DNA of 64,000 bases from Gonocerus acuteangulatus (GCA_946811695.1 OX328123.1:17264213-17328212), one strand, 5' to 3'. Positions 43,056 to 54,810 are shown, counted from the stretch's first letter. A program made the numbers and translations. Notes: generated by a model from the sequence alone, not told the origin.

Positions 43056-43519
43056 CTTTTTTTTTTTTTTTTCATTATTTGTTTCTTCATTTATTTTTTC
43101 TTCTAATATCAGTTAAGTACCCTTTAGGGTCTTACTTTCACAGGGTCGGTCTTAAAAGGAAGCAACATAAACAAGCCAGAGGACAGAGAGAGACCCGAAA
43201 GAGAATGAAGATAAACAGGATAATTGAGAGGACACTTTGATAAAAGGAAAGTTTACATCTAAGTGGTAAGTGAGAACCCTGACAAAGAGCTGATTGTCTT
43301 GGTGTAATTTTCTCTGTCCTGCTATGGTCTCGCGGCACAATAACAGCATGATGGCCAAGGTGTGGACCAGGACTGGATAAGGCTGTAGGAAATTACAACA
43401 CTTTAGAATCAGTGACTCATACATTAGCCAGCAATCCATTCCAAATAGGACACTTCCTTCTTATTTTGGCGGCGATTCTCAATCTTACAACTGCTTAAAT
43501 AAATAAACTCAAGAGAAAA
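43021..43519. other. T-run and unassigned sequence
   Basis: T-rich run at 43027-43072, then about 440 bp without recognisable features. Minus-strand frames of 66-95 codons here show no family resemblance. Confidence 0.35.
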
Positions 43520-44055
43520 AGTCCGACTCGCAGGAACTGCTTCATCTTAGCGCGGTTACGTACATCTCGAAGAAATGGAATAGATTCTGTAAGTTGACAG
43601 AAGTCAACTTACACAGAAGCGGATAATTCTTAATCTGTATAAGTTAATACAATTATGTACTGAAAACGTACTTACTCTTTGACTACTGCTGAAAAGGCTC
43701 TATTCTAAACAACCAAAAATTCGTTGTCATTTTAAGTATCTTGTTTTACTAGCAAATTCGTTTTACCGTTATAATCAACTGTAAATGTGTGCTTCATGGC
43801 GAATAAAATTCCATTCTGTCGTGGATTAAATCTTTCTATAAAATAAGATATAACGATAACTTTAGTTGGAGGCTATGTTATATAGATAGGAGAATTTAAA
43901 AAAAACTACGTCATCATGATTAGCCACTGCCATCATGATTACCACAGCCACTCCAAACTTACTACCAATACCTTTCACCGTTTCTTAGCTTATTTTACTA
44001 CAATACTAATTTTACTGATAAATTCAATTTAAAACAAGAAATAACCAATTAAAAA

Positions 44056-45108
44056 GTCCGTCACGCAGGAGCTGCATAACTAAGCACTTTCCTCAGAATT
44101 TGGGTAGTGTAGATTGCTTTCCAGAACAATTTGCTTAAAATATCCTACATAAATAAAATAAAAACATGAATAGTTCTCTTTTAAATTTGCAATGAGTAAC
44201 TGATCAATTAATAATTTGCTTCCAGAGTTATGTTTACACATGGTACCTATTACACTACGTAATAAATACAAAAAACTTCATATTATCGTATTTTGATCTA
44301 ACGCAGAAACAGGATACAGTCACTCTAGTGGTAGAAAGCGCTCCTTGCGGCGGCTTTGTGAACCTACGTCTGACGGGCTTTTCTATTGAAATATATTACA
44401 AATTAAACCCCCGCTTTACGATTGACCGATTCAGCTCATTTTTACAACACTTCTTTCTCATGAGTTACCCACGACGTATACCGCGTTTCGTTACAATACA
44501 GCAGAAATTACGACCGGCATGAGTATATTAGGAATTGGGGTCCGGAGTAAACCCCCCCTTCTAATGAACCGATTTAGTTTATTTTTACAACACATATTTA
44601 CCTGTAGATTACCACTAAGAATACCGAGTTTCGTCGAAATATACCAAAAATCACGGCTGCTAGTGGCGAATTGGTATTGTGGGTCCGGAGTAAACCCCCC
44701 CTCCTAATGAACCGATTTAGTTTATTTTTACAACACATATTCACCTGTGGATTACCACTACGAATACCGAGTTTCGTCGAAATATACCAAAAATCACGGC
44801 TGGTAGTGGCGAATTGGTATTGTGGGTCCGGAGTAAACCAAACCCCCCCTTCTAATGAACCGATTTAGTTCATTTTTATATCTCACTTTTCTCTCTATAT
44901 TACCACTACGAATACCAAGTTTCGTTGAAATATAACAAATATTACGGCTGACATAGTCAAATTAGTGTTTTGGGTTCGGGGTAAACCCCCCCTTCCGGTG
45001 GACCGACTTTGGTGGTTAACGAACTCGTTCAATCGTTTGCTAATTGAATGCTATATACCAAGTTTCGTGACGAAAAAACAAAAACTCTGGCCGCTATCGT
45101 GTTAACAG

Positions 45109-45174
<66 letters not shown>

Positions 45175-45294
45175 TTTAACGGGGGTCATTTTCGGTGTCT
45201 ACTAGGTAGGATCGATAAAGATTTGAAGAAATTTTTCAAAAATTCCGTCATGAGTCCAACCTCAATAGCTACTTTCCTTCGGAGGAAAGTGCTA
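44056..45294 (-). mobile_element. Family B rolling-circle-like repeat, copy 2, nested in A copy 4
   Basis: Tail gtccgtcacgcaggagctgc, then the inverse of copy B1 including the tandem body blocks (aaccgatttagtt...) and (TA)n (45113-45170), to the head ggaggaaagtgctaa. In copy A3 the site reads attaaaaagtgaga; in A4 it reads attaaaaa-B2-aagtgaga. So it entered a T-run with no clear target duplication beyond T residues, as Helentron-type elements do. Confidence 0.88.
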
Positions 45295-45948
45295 AAAGTG
45301 AGAAAAACAAAGAGAAAAACCCATTCAAAACAACAAAACAAACACTTTTTAAGTTTTAAGCGCGTATATCTCTGATTGACGTTGCCCCATCGAATATTGC
45401 TTCAGAATCGTTTTTGTAGAGAATTTAGTAAGCATTCGAATGGTTATCATCCACTTACCACGATTTCCAAACCGTTATCGAGATATTTACGAAAAATGTA
45501 TGAAGATCCGAAAACTTATCATGTCTATTAATAAAATAATTTTTTTCGCATACTTCCTTAAATCCAAATATAACCAAAATTTAAACATCTTAGTTGGGAT
45601 TAATTTCCAAGATGTAGAAAATATTTTAATTGAATCCCGCGATTCTAAGTACTCACAAAAACATTGATTCCACTTATCTCAGAAACGGTTAAAGATATCG
45701 CATTCAAAATGGTTTCATTCGTTTTCTTATGTTATGAAACCTATAAAAAAAGTACCTGCAAGCATATAAACTCAAAAACATCAGCGTTACGATTTTTTTT
45801 GCGCGAATTTTGCCCCAAACACTATCTTCTAGTGGGCGGATTCTGCTGGTTAACGAACTTGACCTTTCAAATTAGACGACAGATTTTTGTACCAAATTTC
45901 TTCAAAATCGGACCATTTTTGAGGTTGCTTGAGAGCGAACAGACAATC

Positions 45949-46015
<67 letters not shown>

Positions 46016-46128
46016 CAAATTTTAGCCACCTATATTTTCGTGATCTATAGGGTCTGAAACGTGAAAGTTTCTAGTCGGCACTTCCGGATTGCGTCATGAG
46101 GTCAACCTCATAAGCGGGTTCTCCCTAT

Positions 46129-46845
46129 TAGTCCGTCGGCCCGTGACATTTTATGCAACGATTTTTAAGATTCTTCATTTTTTCACTATTGATTGTACAA
46201 GTCTTAACTAGAACAGTGCCACTTGTCAGCTGGCTAGGTAGCGGTGGGTTTGGCTGCGGGGGCGTTGCAAACTTCGGAAAAATATGAAAATGTGAAACGA
46301 TTTTAAGATTCATGAAATTTCTTGGAGAGACACCTTATATTATACAATAATCATTGGCACTTGTCAGCTGGCCGGCCAGCGGTGGACTGCTTGTCAGCTG
46401 GGGGTCTAAACTTGGCAAAAATACGAAATTCTGAAACGATTTTAAGATTGCTGAAATTTTGGTGGTTACTAGTATTTGTACTGAGATTAACAAAAAACAT
46501 TGTCAGCTGCTCATATCTTGGTGAAAAACTTGTCAGCTGGGGGGGTATAAGCGCTGAGCGTATGGCGCGCGCTCCGCTTTATACCGCCAGTTGACAACTT
46601 TTCCACCCACATATAAGCAGCTGACAATTTGTTTCGTCAATCCTATTACGAATACTACCTACTAACAAAATTTCAGGAATCTTAATATAGTTTTTGACTA
46701 TTTAATAGCGAAAGCATGCTTATATTGATTACAACTTCTGAATATATTGATTGTAAATGAATATTTTTATTATCAACGTTAAAATATATTATGTATTTGC
46801 ATTAAGGTAAGATGAAAAAATATATCATTTATTTGTATAAAATAC
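46129..46845 (+). repeat. Left terminal inverted repeat with seven TTGTCAGCTG-type sites
   Basis: ttgtcagctg at 46223, 46361, 46391, 46500 and 46530; inverted cagttgacaa at 46588 and cagctgacaa at 46618. The last four lie in an imperfect hairpin centred near 46563. The right arm mirrors this. Regular subterminal motifs of this kind are usually transposase-binding sites. Confidence 0.85.
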
Positions 46846-47282
46846 ATAGCACATAAAAAATTTTTGCCTGTGAATGCGTGAAAATCAGGCAACGCTTGGC
46901 ACAGTGTTTCGCCTAGTATTAAAAATAACTTATTATTATCTAAATAGTTTGGTTTGTTCACGTTCCCATATTCATCCAAATTTTAACATCTAATGGGAAA
47001 CAATTACCTCCAGTAGTTGAAATGATTGTTCGAGATCAGTAATTCACTCAAGATATTAAAATTATTCATTTTCTTTGCTTTATTAAGGTTTCATCATTTT
47101 TTCAATACCAATAATTAGTATTTTCACATGAGAGACAGCAGGATGACCTCACAAACATTACAAATATCCAAAGTAATGATTCTGAAGGTGAAGAGTCAGA
47201 CTTTCTTTTTATTAAAAAGTTTTATTAGGTAACTATTACTATTATAAATAAATTATATAATAATTTTTACAGTATTTTATAC

Positions 47283-47296
47283 AAATAAATAATATA
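47283..47296. other. PLE target-site duplication (left)
   Basis: aaataaataatata, repeated exactly at 48985-48998. Confidence 0.9.
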
Positions 47297-47368
47297 AGGT
47301 AGGGATTGTCGGGGTTCGGTCACTGTTGCTTAATAAAACTACATTTTTTCATAAAAATGGTTTTATTG

Positions 47369-47410
47369 TGCCGACGTTTCGGCTTGAACTTCAAGCCTTC
47401 ATCAGGGCTG
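47369..47410 (-). ncRNA. Hammerhead ribozyme motif, PLE left arm
   Basis: The minus-strand inverse of 48837-48878: CTGATGA, perfect 8-bp stem II, GAAAC, GTC. See the right arm. Confidence 0.8.
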
Positions 47411-47453
47411 TAAAAAACAAGTAGGACGGATGTAGTACTGAAATATACACATA

Positions 47454-47507
<54 letters not shown>

Positions 47508-47595
47508 AACACAAATACACATACATATATACATACATACATATGTGGAAAAAGACAAAAACATAAAATACTAGAACATAATATATAGAAGAACA

Positions 47596-48303
47596 ATGTG
47601 CTCTAGAAATGTTTGGATTATTAGGAAAACAGATATAAGAATAACAGATTACATATTAGATTTAATATGTAATCACCCGGCCAACAAATCCCGACTCCTC
47701 GATATTCTTACTACCAATGGATTTCCTACCAACATTATCACCCGTCTCATAAATTCTTTTAATAACCCTAAACCCATCCCCACTACCCAAGATAATATTG
47801 TCCCTCAATTCAGAGGCCTCCCATATATCCCAAACCTCACAGAAAAAATCCAAAAATCCCTACGCGATACATTCCCCGCTCTAAAACTAGGACTATCGAC
47901 ACAGAACAAACTGAAAAACTTACATACGACTCTTAAAGACCCTATCCCACAACAAGACAGGACCAATGTAGTCTACAGAATCCCCTGCATCACACCCAAC
48001 TGCAATAGTGCGTACATTGGACAGACTAAAAACCCAGTAAGAAAACGTATCAACAACCACAAAAATGATGTACGGAATAAAGACATAAAGACAGCTTTAA
48101 CTAGACATGCCATCACAGACGGACATGACTTTGGTTTTGACCAATACTCCATCCTTTCCACTGAATCCAACGTAGAAAAACGCCTCCTTTCCGAATCAAT
48201 TTTTATCCACCTAGAAAATAATCCAGTTAATGACAAAATTGACAAAGAAGTCATCTCCTCTACCTACTCCAACATCTTCCATTTATTAAAAACTCCATCC
48301 TAA
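47596..48303 (+). CDS. Truncated PLE protein: linker and GIY-YIG endonuclease
   Basis: The 235-residue uninterrupted frame starts in the left inverted arm, so the start (MCSRNVW) is not the natural one. Residues 40-115 look like the region between the reverse transcriptase and endonuclease of Penelope proteins (FRGLPYIPNLTEKIQKSLRD). The GIY-YIG domain begins VVYRIPC (residue 125), then CNSAYIGQTKNPVRKRINNH with the YIG, the catalytic Arg (RKRI) and the His, followed by ALTRHAITDGHDFGF and the conserved Glu in KRLLSESIFI. In complete elements this nuclease makes the primer nick for target-primed reverse transcription. No stop or frameshift. A short 3' UTR leads to the right arm. Confidence 0.88.
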   Translation: MCSRNVWIIRKTDIRITDYILDLICNHPANKSRLLDILTTNGFPTNIITRLINSFNNPKPIPTTQDNIVPQFRGLPYIPNLTEKIQKSLRDTFPALKLGLSTQNKLKNLHTTLKDPIPQQDRTNVVYRIPCITPNCNSAYIGQTKNPVRKRINNHKNDVRNKDIKTALTRHAITDGHDFGFDQYSILSTESNVEKRLLSESIFIHLENNPVNDKIDKEVISSTYSNIFHLLKTPS

Positions 48304-48739
48304 TCCCCTATACCGCCTGCAATATAGCCCTTTATACCTGCCTCCCTTTCCATTAACACAACATTTTATGACTTTATGACCCCTTACTGCCGCCCTGTAC
48401 TTTGCCGCTCTCTTTCATCTTCTATGTTCTCTGTCCATTGGGTGGTCCAGAACCCCCCCCCCCCCCCTCACCAACTCCTTTCTTCCTATATTTCCCTGTA
48501 TTAACTGTCAGAAATGATCCCGCATTTGTGAGGAATAGATCTCTATCTTCCCATCGGTAAGCCCATATTGTTATTCTTATATCTAATCTAATATGTAATC
48601 TGTTATTCTTATATTTGTTTTCCTAATAATCCAAACATTTCTAGAGCACATTGTTCTTCTATATATTATGTTCTAGTATTTTATGTTTTTGTCTTTTTCC
48701 ACATATGTATGAATGTATATATGTATGTGTATTTGTGTT

Positions 48740-48793
<54 letters not shown>

Positions 48794-48836
48794 TATGTGT
48801 ATATTTCAGTACTACATCCGTCCTACTTGTTTTTTA

Positions 48837-48878
48837 CAGCCCTGATGAAGGCTTGAAGTTCAAGCCGAAACGTCGGCA
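48837..48878 (+). ncRNA. Hammerhead ribozyme motif, PLE right arm
   Basis: Conserved core CTGATGA (48842-48848), stem II ggcttgaa/ttcaagcc (perfect 8 bp), GAAA, minimal stem III and GTC cleavage triplet, then ggc pairing with gcc upstream as stem I. The order and spacing are those of type I hammerheads with a tiny stem III known from Penelope-like elements. Confidence 0.82.
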
Positions 48879-48984
48879 CAATAAAACCATTTTTATGAAA
48901 AAATGTAGTTTTATTAAGCAACAGTGACCGAACCCCGACAATCCCTACCTTGCATCATCAACGGTCAACGATCTCCTCTCAATG

Positions 48985-48998
48985 AAATAAATAATATA
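48985..48998. other. PLE target-site duplication (right)
   Basis: Exact copy of 47283-47296. Confidence 0.9.
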
Positions 48999-50015
48999 TT
49001 TTTTCATCATACCTTAATACAAATCTATACAAATAATACAATTCTAACGGATCGCTGTCTGTTTCTGGAAGATGGGGAAAAATACTATTAGGGACCTTTA
49101 TCAATGCAATAGTACCCAAAACAATGATTTTTAAAATTTTTGCCTGCTTGTCTGTTTATCTGTGCGCGCTAATCTCAGAAACGGCTTATCCGATTTAGTT
49201 GCAGTATTCACTAATATATTGTGGTACGTTTCACTTAATATTTAGTGTTTGTTTCATGCGAATCGGTACATAAATAAAAAAGTTATGCCAATGTAAAGAA
49301 TCACGTCCAACATTTCATGAACTATCGTTAATTCGATACACACCAGAGGATTTTTTTTTTAACGAAACTTTGTATATAGTATTCTCTTAGCAAATGATTT
49401 AACGAGTTCGTTAACCAGAAAAATTGGTTCATCTGGAGGAGGGGTTTACTCCGGACCCAAAGTCACTCGGACGAAACTCGATATTCGTTTGTGGAAATAT
49501 TAATAGAAAAATATGTTGTAAAAATAAAGTAAATCGGTTTATTAGGAGGGGGGTTTATTCTGGACCCGATTTACCAACTTACCACTACTAGCCGTAATCT
49601 ATCTTCACATATAATAAAATTCTAAAGGATCGCTGTTTGTACATGCAAGATATATGAGTAAAAATACTATTGGGGGCCTTTATCAATGCAATTGTACCCA
49701 AAACAATGATTTATAGAATTGTTGTCTGTTTGTTTGCTGTGTCAGACACTTTATACACACTACAGTTAAACAATCCTTAAGAGGTCTAGAGCTTCTTTTA
49801 GCAATCCTAGCAGCCTGTATGGTTGATCCCCGATGGCTATACCTCTAATATCGAGTAGGTATAAATCTACTGTAAAGTAGATTGAAAAAAAAAAAAAAAA
49901 TACCTATACGACGATGTTTAAAATCTAAAATAAACAAACAAGAACCTTCAAGTTTAACTCGTCTGGATTACGGATGGGATATTGAAGATAATATATAAAC
50001 CTGTAAATGGTTTGA
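48999..50015. repeat. Interior of fold-back element: family B-like body and tandem block
   Basis: 49360-49600 resembles family B body (aacgagttcgttaacc, ggtttactccggaccc, aaatcggtttatta). A block of about 120 bp (ttctaa.ggatcgctg...cccaaaacaatgattt) occurs at 49039-49135 and 49611-49715. No gene except a decayed frame after 49938 (EPSSLTRLDYGWDIEDNI then stop). Confidence 0.55.
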
Positions 50016-50343
50016 CGGAGAACAATTCCGTCGAGTAGTTGATATGATTATTCGAGGTCAGCAATTCACTGAAGATATTAAAACTATTTATTTTCTATGC
50101 TTTATTAATGTTTAATCATTTTATCAATAACAATAATTAGTATTTTCAGCTGAAAGACACCAAGAAGAGGATGACCGAACAATTACTGCGGGGGGGGGGG
50201 GGGGGTTGATGATTCTGAAGGTGCAGAGTCAGAATCAGAAAACGATTGACTTTCTTTTTATTATTATATTATTAAGTGTCTTTAGTATACTATTATTATT
50301 ATTATTAAGATTAATTGTATAATGCTTTTTTATTACCAATACA

Positions 50344-51061
50344 GTATTTTATACAAATAATTGACATATTTTTTCATCTTACCTTAATGCAAATACATAA
50401 TATATTTTAACGTTGATAATAAAAATATTCATTTACAATCAATATATTCAGAAGTTGTAATCAATATAAGCATGCTTTCGCTATTAAATAGCCAAAAACT
50501 ATATTAAGATTACTGAAATTTTGTTAGTAGGTAGTATTCGTAATAAGATTGACGAAACAAATTGTCAGCTGCTTATATGTGGGTGGAAAAGTTGTCAGCT
50601 GGCGGTATAAAGCGGAGCGCGCGCCATACGCTCAGCGCTTATACCCCCCCAGCTGACAAGTTTTCCACCAAGATATGAGCAGCTGACAATGTCTTTCGTT
50701 AATCTCACTACAAATACTAGTAACCACCAAAATTTCAGCAATCTTAAAATCGTTTCAGAATTTCGTATTTTTGCCAAGTTTAGACCCCCAGCTGACAAGC
50801 AGTCCACCGCTGGCCGGCCAGCTGACAAGTGCCAATGATTATTGTATAATATAAGGTGTCTCTCCAAGAAATTTCATGAATCTTAAAATCGTTTCACATT
50901 TCCATATTTTTCCGAAGTTTGCAACGCCCCCGCAGCCAAACCCACCGCTACCTAGCCAGCTGACAAGCGGCACTGTTCTAGTTAAGACTTGTACAATCAA
51001 TAGTGAAAAAATGAAGAATCTTAAAAATCGTTGCATAAAATGTACACGGGCCGACGGACTA
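50344..51061 (-). repeat. Right terminal inverted repeat of fold-back transposon
   Basis: Inverse of 46129-46845 with a few single-base differences, including one extra base near the outer end (gtgtacatttt). Confidence 0.88.
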
Positions 51062-51323
51062 TATGGAGAAAGGGAGTAACCGCGCTAAAAGGAATGCCAA
51101 TGGTGCACTGGGGGACCAAACGTCTCTTCGTGTTTAAAAAAACTCTACCGCCTCCAAATCTTAACTGATTCCAATGGATTTTTTTTTTTAGCGCGGTTCC
51201 TCCCTCCCCCATAGGGAGGAACCCCGCTTATAGGGTTGATACAATGAAACAATCCGGAAGTGCCGACTAGAAAATTTCGCGTTTCAGAACCCCTAGAGAC
51301 CGTAAATAACGGTGGTTCAAATT

Positions 51324-51372
<49 letters not shown>

Positions 51373-52598
51373 TTATTTTATATATATATATATATATATA
51401 TATTTGTCTGTTCGCTCTCTGATAGAAGACGAATGGTCCGATTTTGATGAAAATTTGGTACAAAAATTCCTTCGTCCAATTTGAAAGGTCAAGTTTGTTA
51501 ACCAGCAAAATCCGCCTACTGGAAGATGGCGTTTGGGGCGAAATTCGCGCAAAAAAAATCGTAACGCTTACGTTTTTGAGTTCATAAGCTTGTAAGTACT
51601 CGTTTTATATGATTCCTGGGCTAGGAAAACGAATGAAACCATTTTGAAGGCGATCGCTTTAACCGTTTTCGAGAAAATTGGAAAAATAGTTTTTGAATAC
51701 CGTTTTTGGTTTGGGGTACTTAGAATTACGGGATTCAGTTGAAACTTTATCTGCATGTTCTACTTTCATTAAAACTAATATGTTGAAAGTTTTGTTACGT
51801 TTGGAGTTAAGGAAGGGTTAGAATAAATAATTTATGAACAGACATGAAAAGTTTTGGGAAGTTCGTATACTTTCATTAATATCTCGAACACGGTTGGGAA
51901 ATCGTGGTAAGTGGATAGAAACTATTTGAAAGATTACTAAATTTTCTACAAAAAAAGATTCTAAAACTATTTTTGATTGGGTTATGTCAATTGGAGAAAT
52001 AAGTGCTTAAAACTTCAAATACGTCTGTTTTGTTCTTATATGAACGGGTTTTTGTCGTTCTTGTTGTAATTTTTGTCCCTTTCCCTTCGTTTTTTTATTG
52101 CTTTTATTTTTGTAATTTCTTATGTTGCGAAAATTTTGTGTGTAAAACAGGATATGAAAAATGAGGCCAATTTTCTGTTGCTAGAAATAATATAAATTTG
52201 GGAACTTTCATTAATATCTCGAAAACTGTTGAGAATTTTGTGAAACGGAAGAATACCATTAGAAAGCTTATTAAATGCTCTACATAAAAGGTTCTAATGA
52301 AAGTTTTGATTAGGCGCTGCCAATCGGAGAAATAAGAGCATAAAGCTTTAAAGTAATTGATTTCGCTTATTCGAAGTGTTCTTTTTGTCTGTATTTTATT
52401 CCTTGTTATTTTTTAATTGCTTATAGTTGGATAATGTGTTCGAAAATAAAACAGGTTAAGTAAAATAACAAAAACAATTTATTGTTAGAAATATAGAGTT
52501 CCAAGATTCCAAGACCTTGTAACTAGCGGGACGGTTTCTAGTGTTGCCGACCCTTCCAGGTAAGATTGTAAATCCTACCTTTCAAGACTGGTGGAACC

Positions 52599-52771
52599 AA
52601 AATATAACTGTCAGGGTTCGGTCACTGCTACTTAATAAAACTACATTTTATCGTAAAAATGGTTTTATTGTGCCGACGTTTCGGCTTGAACTTCAAGCCT
52701 TCATCAGGGCTGTAAATACAAGTAGGACATATTTAAAACTAATATATGCACATATCTATGTAAATGTACCT

Positions 52772-52825
<54 letters not shown>

Positions 52826-53011
52826 TAATATATATATATTTATATATATGCATATACATATACACATATACACGCACACATATGTACATATATATGCCCA
52901 CATTCATACACATATGGGGTATGTATTATTAAGTAGCAGTGACCTAACCCGGACAATCCCTACCTTGCATCATCAACGGTCAACGATCTCCTCTCAACAA
53001 AATAATAACTG
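52599..53011 (-). mobile_element. Short Penelope-like element with hammerhead and TSD
   Basis: The element 52611-52998 has the same ends as the PLE at 47-49 kb (gggttcggtcactgct..., ...catcatcaacggtcaacgat) but no coding part, only (TA)n-rich spacer (about 52777-52850). Flanks aaaatataactg (52599-52610) and aaaataataactg (52999-53011) form a 13-bp TSD with one base lost; copies A1 (11671) and A6 (58428) show the uninterrupted site. Confidence 0.87.
52671..52712 (-). ncRNA. Hammerhead ribozyme motif, short PLE
   Basis: Core identical to the motifs at 47369-47410 and 48837-48878. Confidence 0.8.
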
Positions 53012-53091
53012 CTTCTATTTTAATCTTTCGAAATTAGACTAGGGATAAGAACGGAACCGCGCTAAGATGAGGCAGTTCCTGCGAGTCGGAC

Positions 53092-54177
53092 TTTTTTTTA
53101 AATGAAAGCTAAGCTCATCATTTAAGGAATCAATGTTGACAGAAAAAATTGAAATTTTGCATGGACACTCACTTTAGAACGTAAACATTAGCTAAAAAAG
53201 GATTTTTTGATATTCGAATTTGTAAGTATTTTTAGAGGGGTTTGAATTTTTATTTGGTTAAAGAGCAGGCAAGCCAAAGCAGCAAGCATTGCTAGAACGA
53301 TAACAGAACAGCTGTTACCGTACTGTATCTATTTCATAATATTATTTTTAATTGGGGTTAATTTCAACTATGATGGCAGACCTTGAATTACTTGAAATAA
53401 ACTGTGATCTTATCCCCCATAGAGTTTACCCTGTACCTGGTGATGGTCTATCCGAGGTAATAATATCCCGAACCCTTAAACACCTGTTACTGGTAACCTA
53501 TTGATAACGGGTTATCTGTATGTTGACACTGGTCCGGAGCGCCCCAACGTCCAGAAACATTATACTTTGATTACTTACCAATTGATATAAATAAAATATA
53601 GTATGACGACCGTGCAATAATAAACTGCCAAATATTACATACTAGCGTTAATTTTGATGTTGCATTATTTAGCGTAATAAAATAACTACTTATCTGCCGT
53701 GACGAAGCACGGGTATTCAGTTAGTTTATTTATATTTGCAAGAACGCCACACATATAAACAAAACACAAGACTTGCAAGCTTCATGATAAAATGTTGTTT
53801 CAATCTTGAATCTTGGATGATTGGAGAGTAAACTCATAGAAGAAGGAACTAATCCCGACAAAAGTTGAACAGTTCTCAATCAGTTCTTGTTCCAATCGCT
53901 GTCCAAAGAGTTAAAGATGAAACTAAAGTCACGTCTCCAACTACTATTTCTAAGAAAGTAATTCCATCCGGCTATTTTCCCCTCTCCAATCTATTATCAA
54001 ATGGAACTGTAAATAGAACCTGTTCAATTCCACTTCCTTATGTTTCAATTCAGTGACGACAATTTCCTCATCGTTCAATTTCATTTAATTCTAAATTAAT
54101 GAGGTAATTATATACATAATGTGAAGCTAAGCTATTAATAAACGTTGTTTCACAGCGACATTTTTTTTTTTTTTTTT
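53092..54177. other. Mostly featureless; Helitron-like end at 53697-53726
   Basis: ccgtgacgaagcacgg forms a 5-bp stem hairpin and is followed by gtattcagttagt, a terminus style seen in insect rolling-circle elements. A 63-codon frame at 53865-54056 has no recognised match. The segment ends in a T-run. Confidence 0.45.
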
Positions 54178-54449
54178 AGAATAGAAGCACAAGTGGTTTT
54201 AGTTCGTTTCCACCCACTCTCTACAGGGAGGAAACCCCAATAATGACGTCGATGTTGTGACGCAATGCCGAGGTGCGGGTGACGAATGTTCAAGTTTCAG
54301 AATATTTAGGTCACCTTAGGTTCATTTTTTTATGAACAGCCACCAAGGAAGGAAGGAAGCCTGAAGAAGCCGGAGAGGAAACCTGCGAAATATTGCAGAA
54401 TGAAGAGTAACAATACTGCTGGGAAGAGAAGCCATCTTACCAACCAATC

Positions 54450-54515
<66 letters not shown>

Positions 54516-54754
54516 GTTCGCCTAAAAATGATCCGATTTCTATCTTCTCGATTTATTATACAATGTTGTTAAAGCACCCCTCCCGCATTGTACACTGTAG
54601 TAAAAAGGCGTGGATTTTTGTATAAGGAACGTATTAGAAGAGATACATGTTGAAATATTGATTTCGTTCTCAAATTGCGTTAGTTTAACCCTAGGAACAT
54701 TGTTTTTCTCTATTATCTAGACAGCAGCCCTAGGCTGGAAAATAATGAAACTAT

Positions 54755-54810
<56 letters not shown>

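Larger units (their letters stand above)
47297..48984 (+). mobile_element. Penelope-like element, 5'-truncated, with inverted terminal repeats
   Basis: 1,688 bp between 14-bp TSDs. The ends (aggtagggattgtcggggtt) and about 375 bp inward are inverted copies. Each arm holds a hammerhead motif and a (TA)n tract (47453-47506; 48744-48787). The centre encodes only the C-terminal linker and GIY-YIG domain; the reverse transcriptase is absent. The right arm is in sense orientation after the ORF; the left arm is its inverse, an arrangement known for Penelope-like LTRs. The left arm also includes the first 25 or so codons of the frame. Confidence 0.9.
46129..51061. mobile_element. 4.9-kb fold-back DNA transposon with 717-bp terminal inverted repeats
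   Basis: Terminal repeats 46129-46845 and 50344-51061 are inverted and nearly identical, with ends tagtccgtcggcccgtg. The target in copy A3 is ccctatggag; here it is ccctat-element-tatggag, giving a 3-bp TSD (TAT). No intact transposase. Interior pieces 46995-47282 and about 50016-50343 are direct repeats of each other and keep a decayed exon-like frame (DGEQFRRVVDMIIRGQQFTE, 50024-50080). Superfamily unresolved; 3-bp TSD would allow Harbinger-like or Academ-like groups. Confidence 0.85.
43520..51089 (-). mobile_element. Family A rolling-circle-like repeat, copy 4, host of nested insertions
   Basis: The tail gtccgactcgcaggaactgc is at 43520 and the head agtaaccgcgctaa ends at 51089. Without insertions it would be about 1.4 kb. 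It is split by family B copy 2 (44056-45294) and by the fold-back element (46129-51061), which itself contains a PLE. (TA)n at 45961-46011. Comparison with copy 3 fixes each junction. Confidence 0.88.
51190..53091 (+). mobile_element. Family A rolling-circle-like repeat, copy 5
   Basis: T-run then agcgcggttcctccctcccc at 51190 with intact head hairpin, two (TA)n tracts (51326-51420), the conserved body, and tail ggaaccgcgctaag...gcagttcctgc...gtcggac ending 53091 followed by T-run. Interrupted at 52611-52998 by a short PLE. Confidence 0.87.

Noticed and set aside
43138..43439. Minus-strand hydrophobic frames of 66 and 95 codons
   Set aside because: Overlapping in two frames, AT-biased, with no conserved motif.
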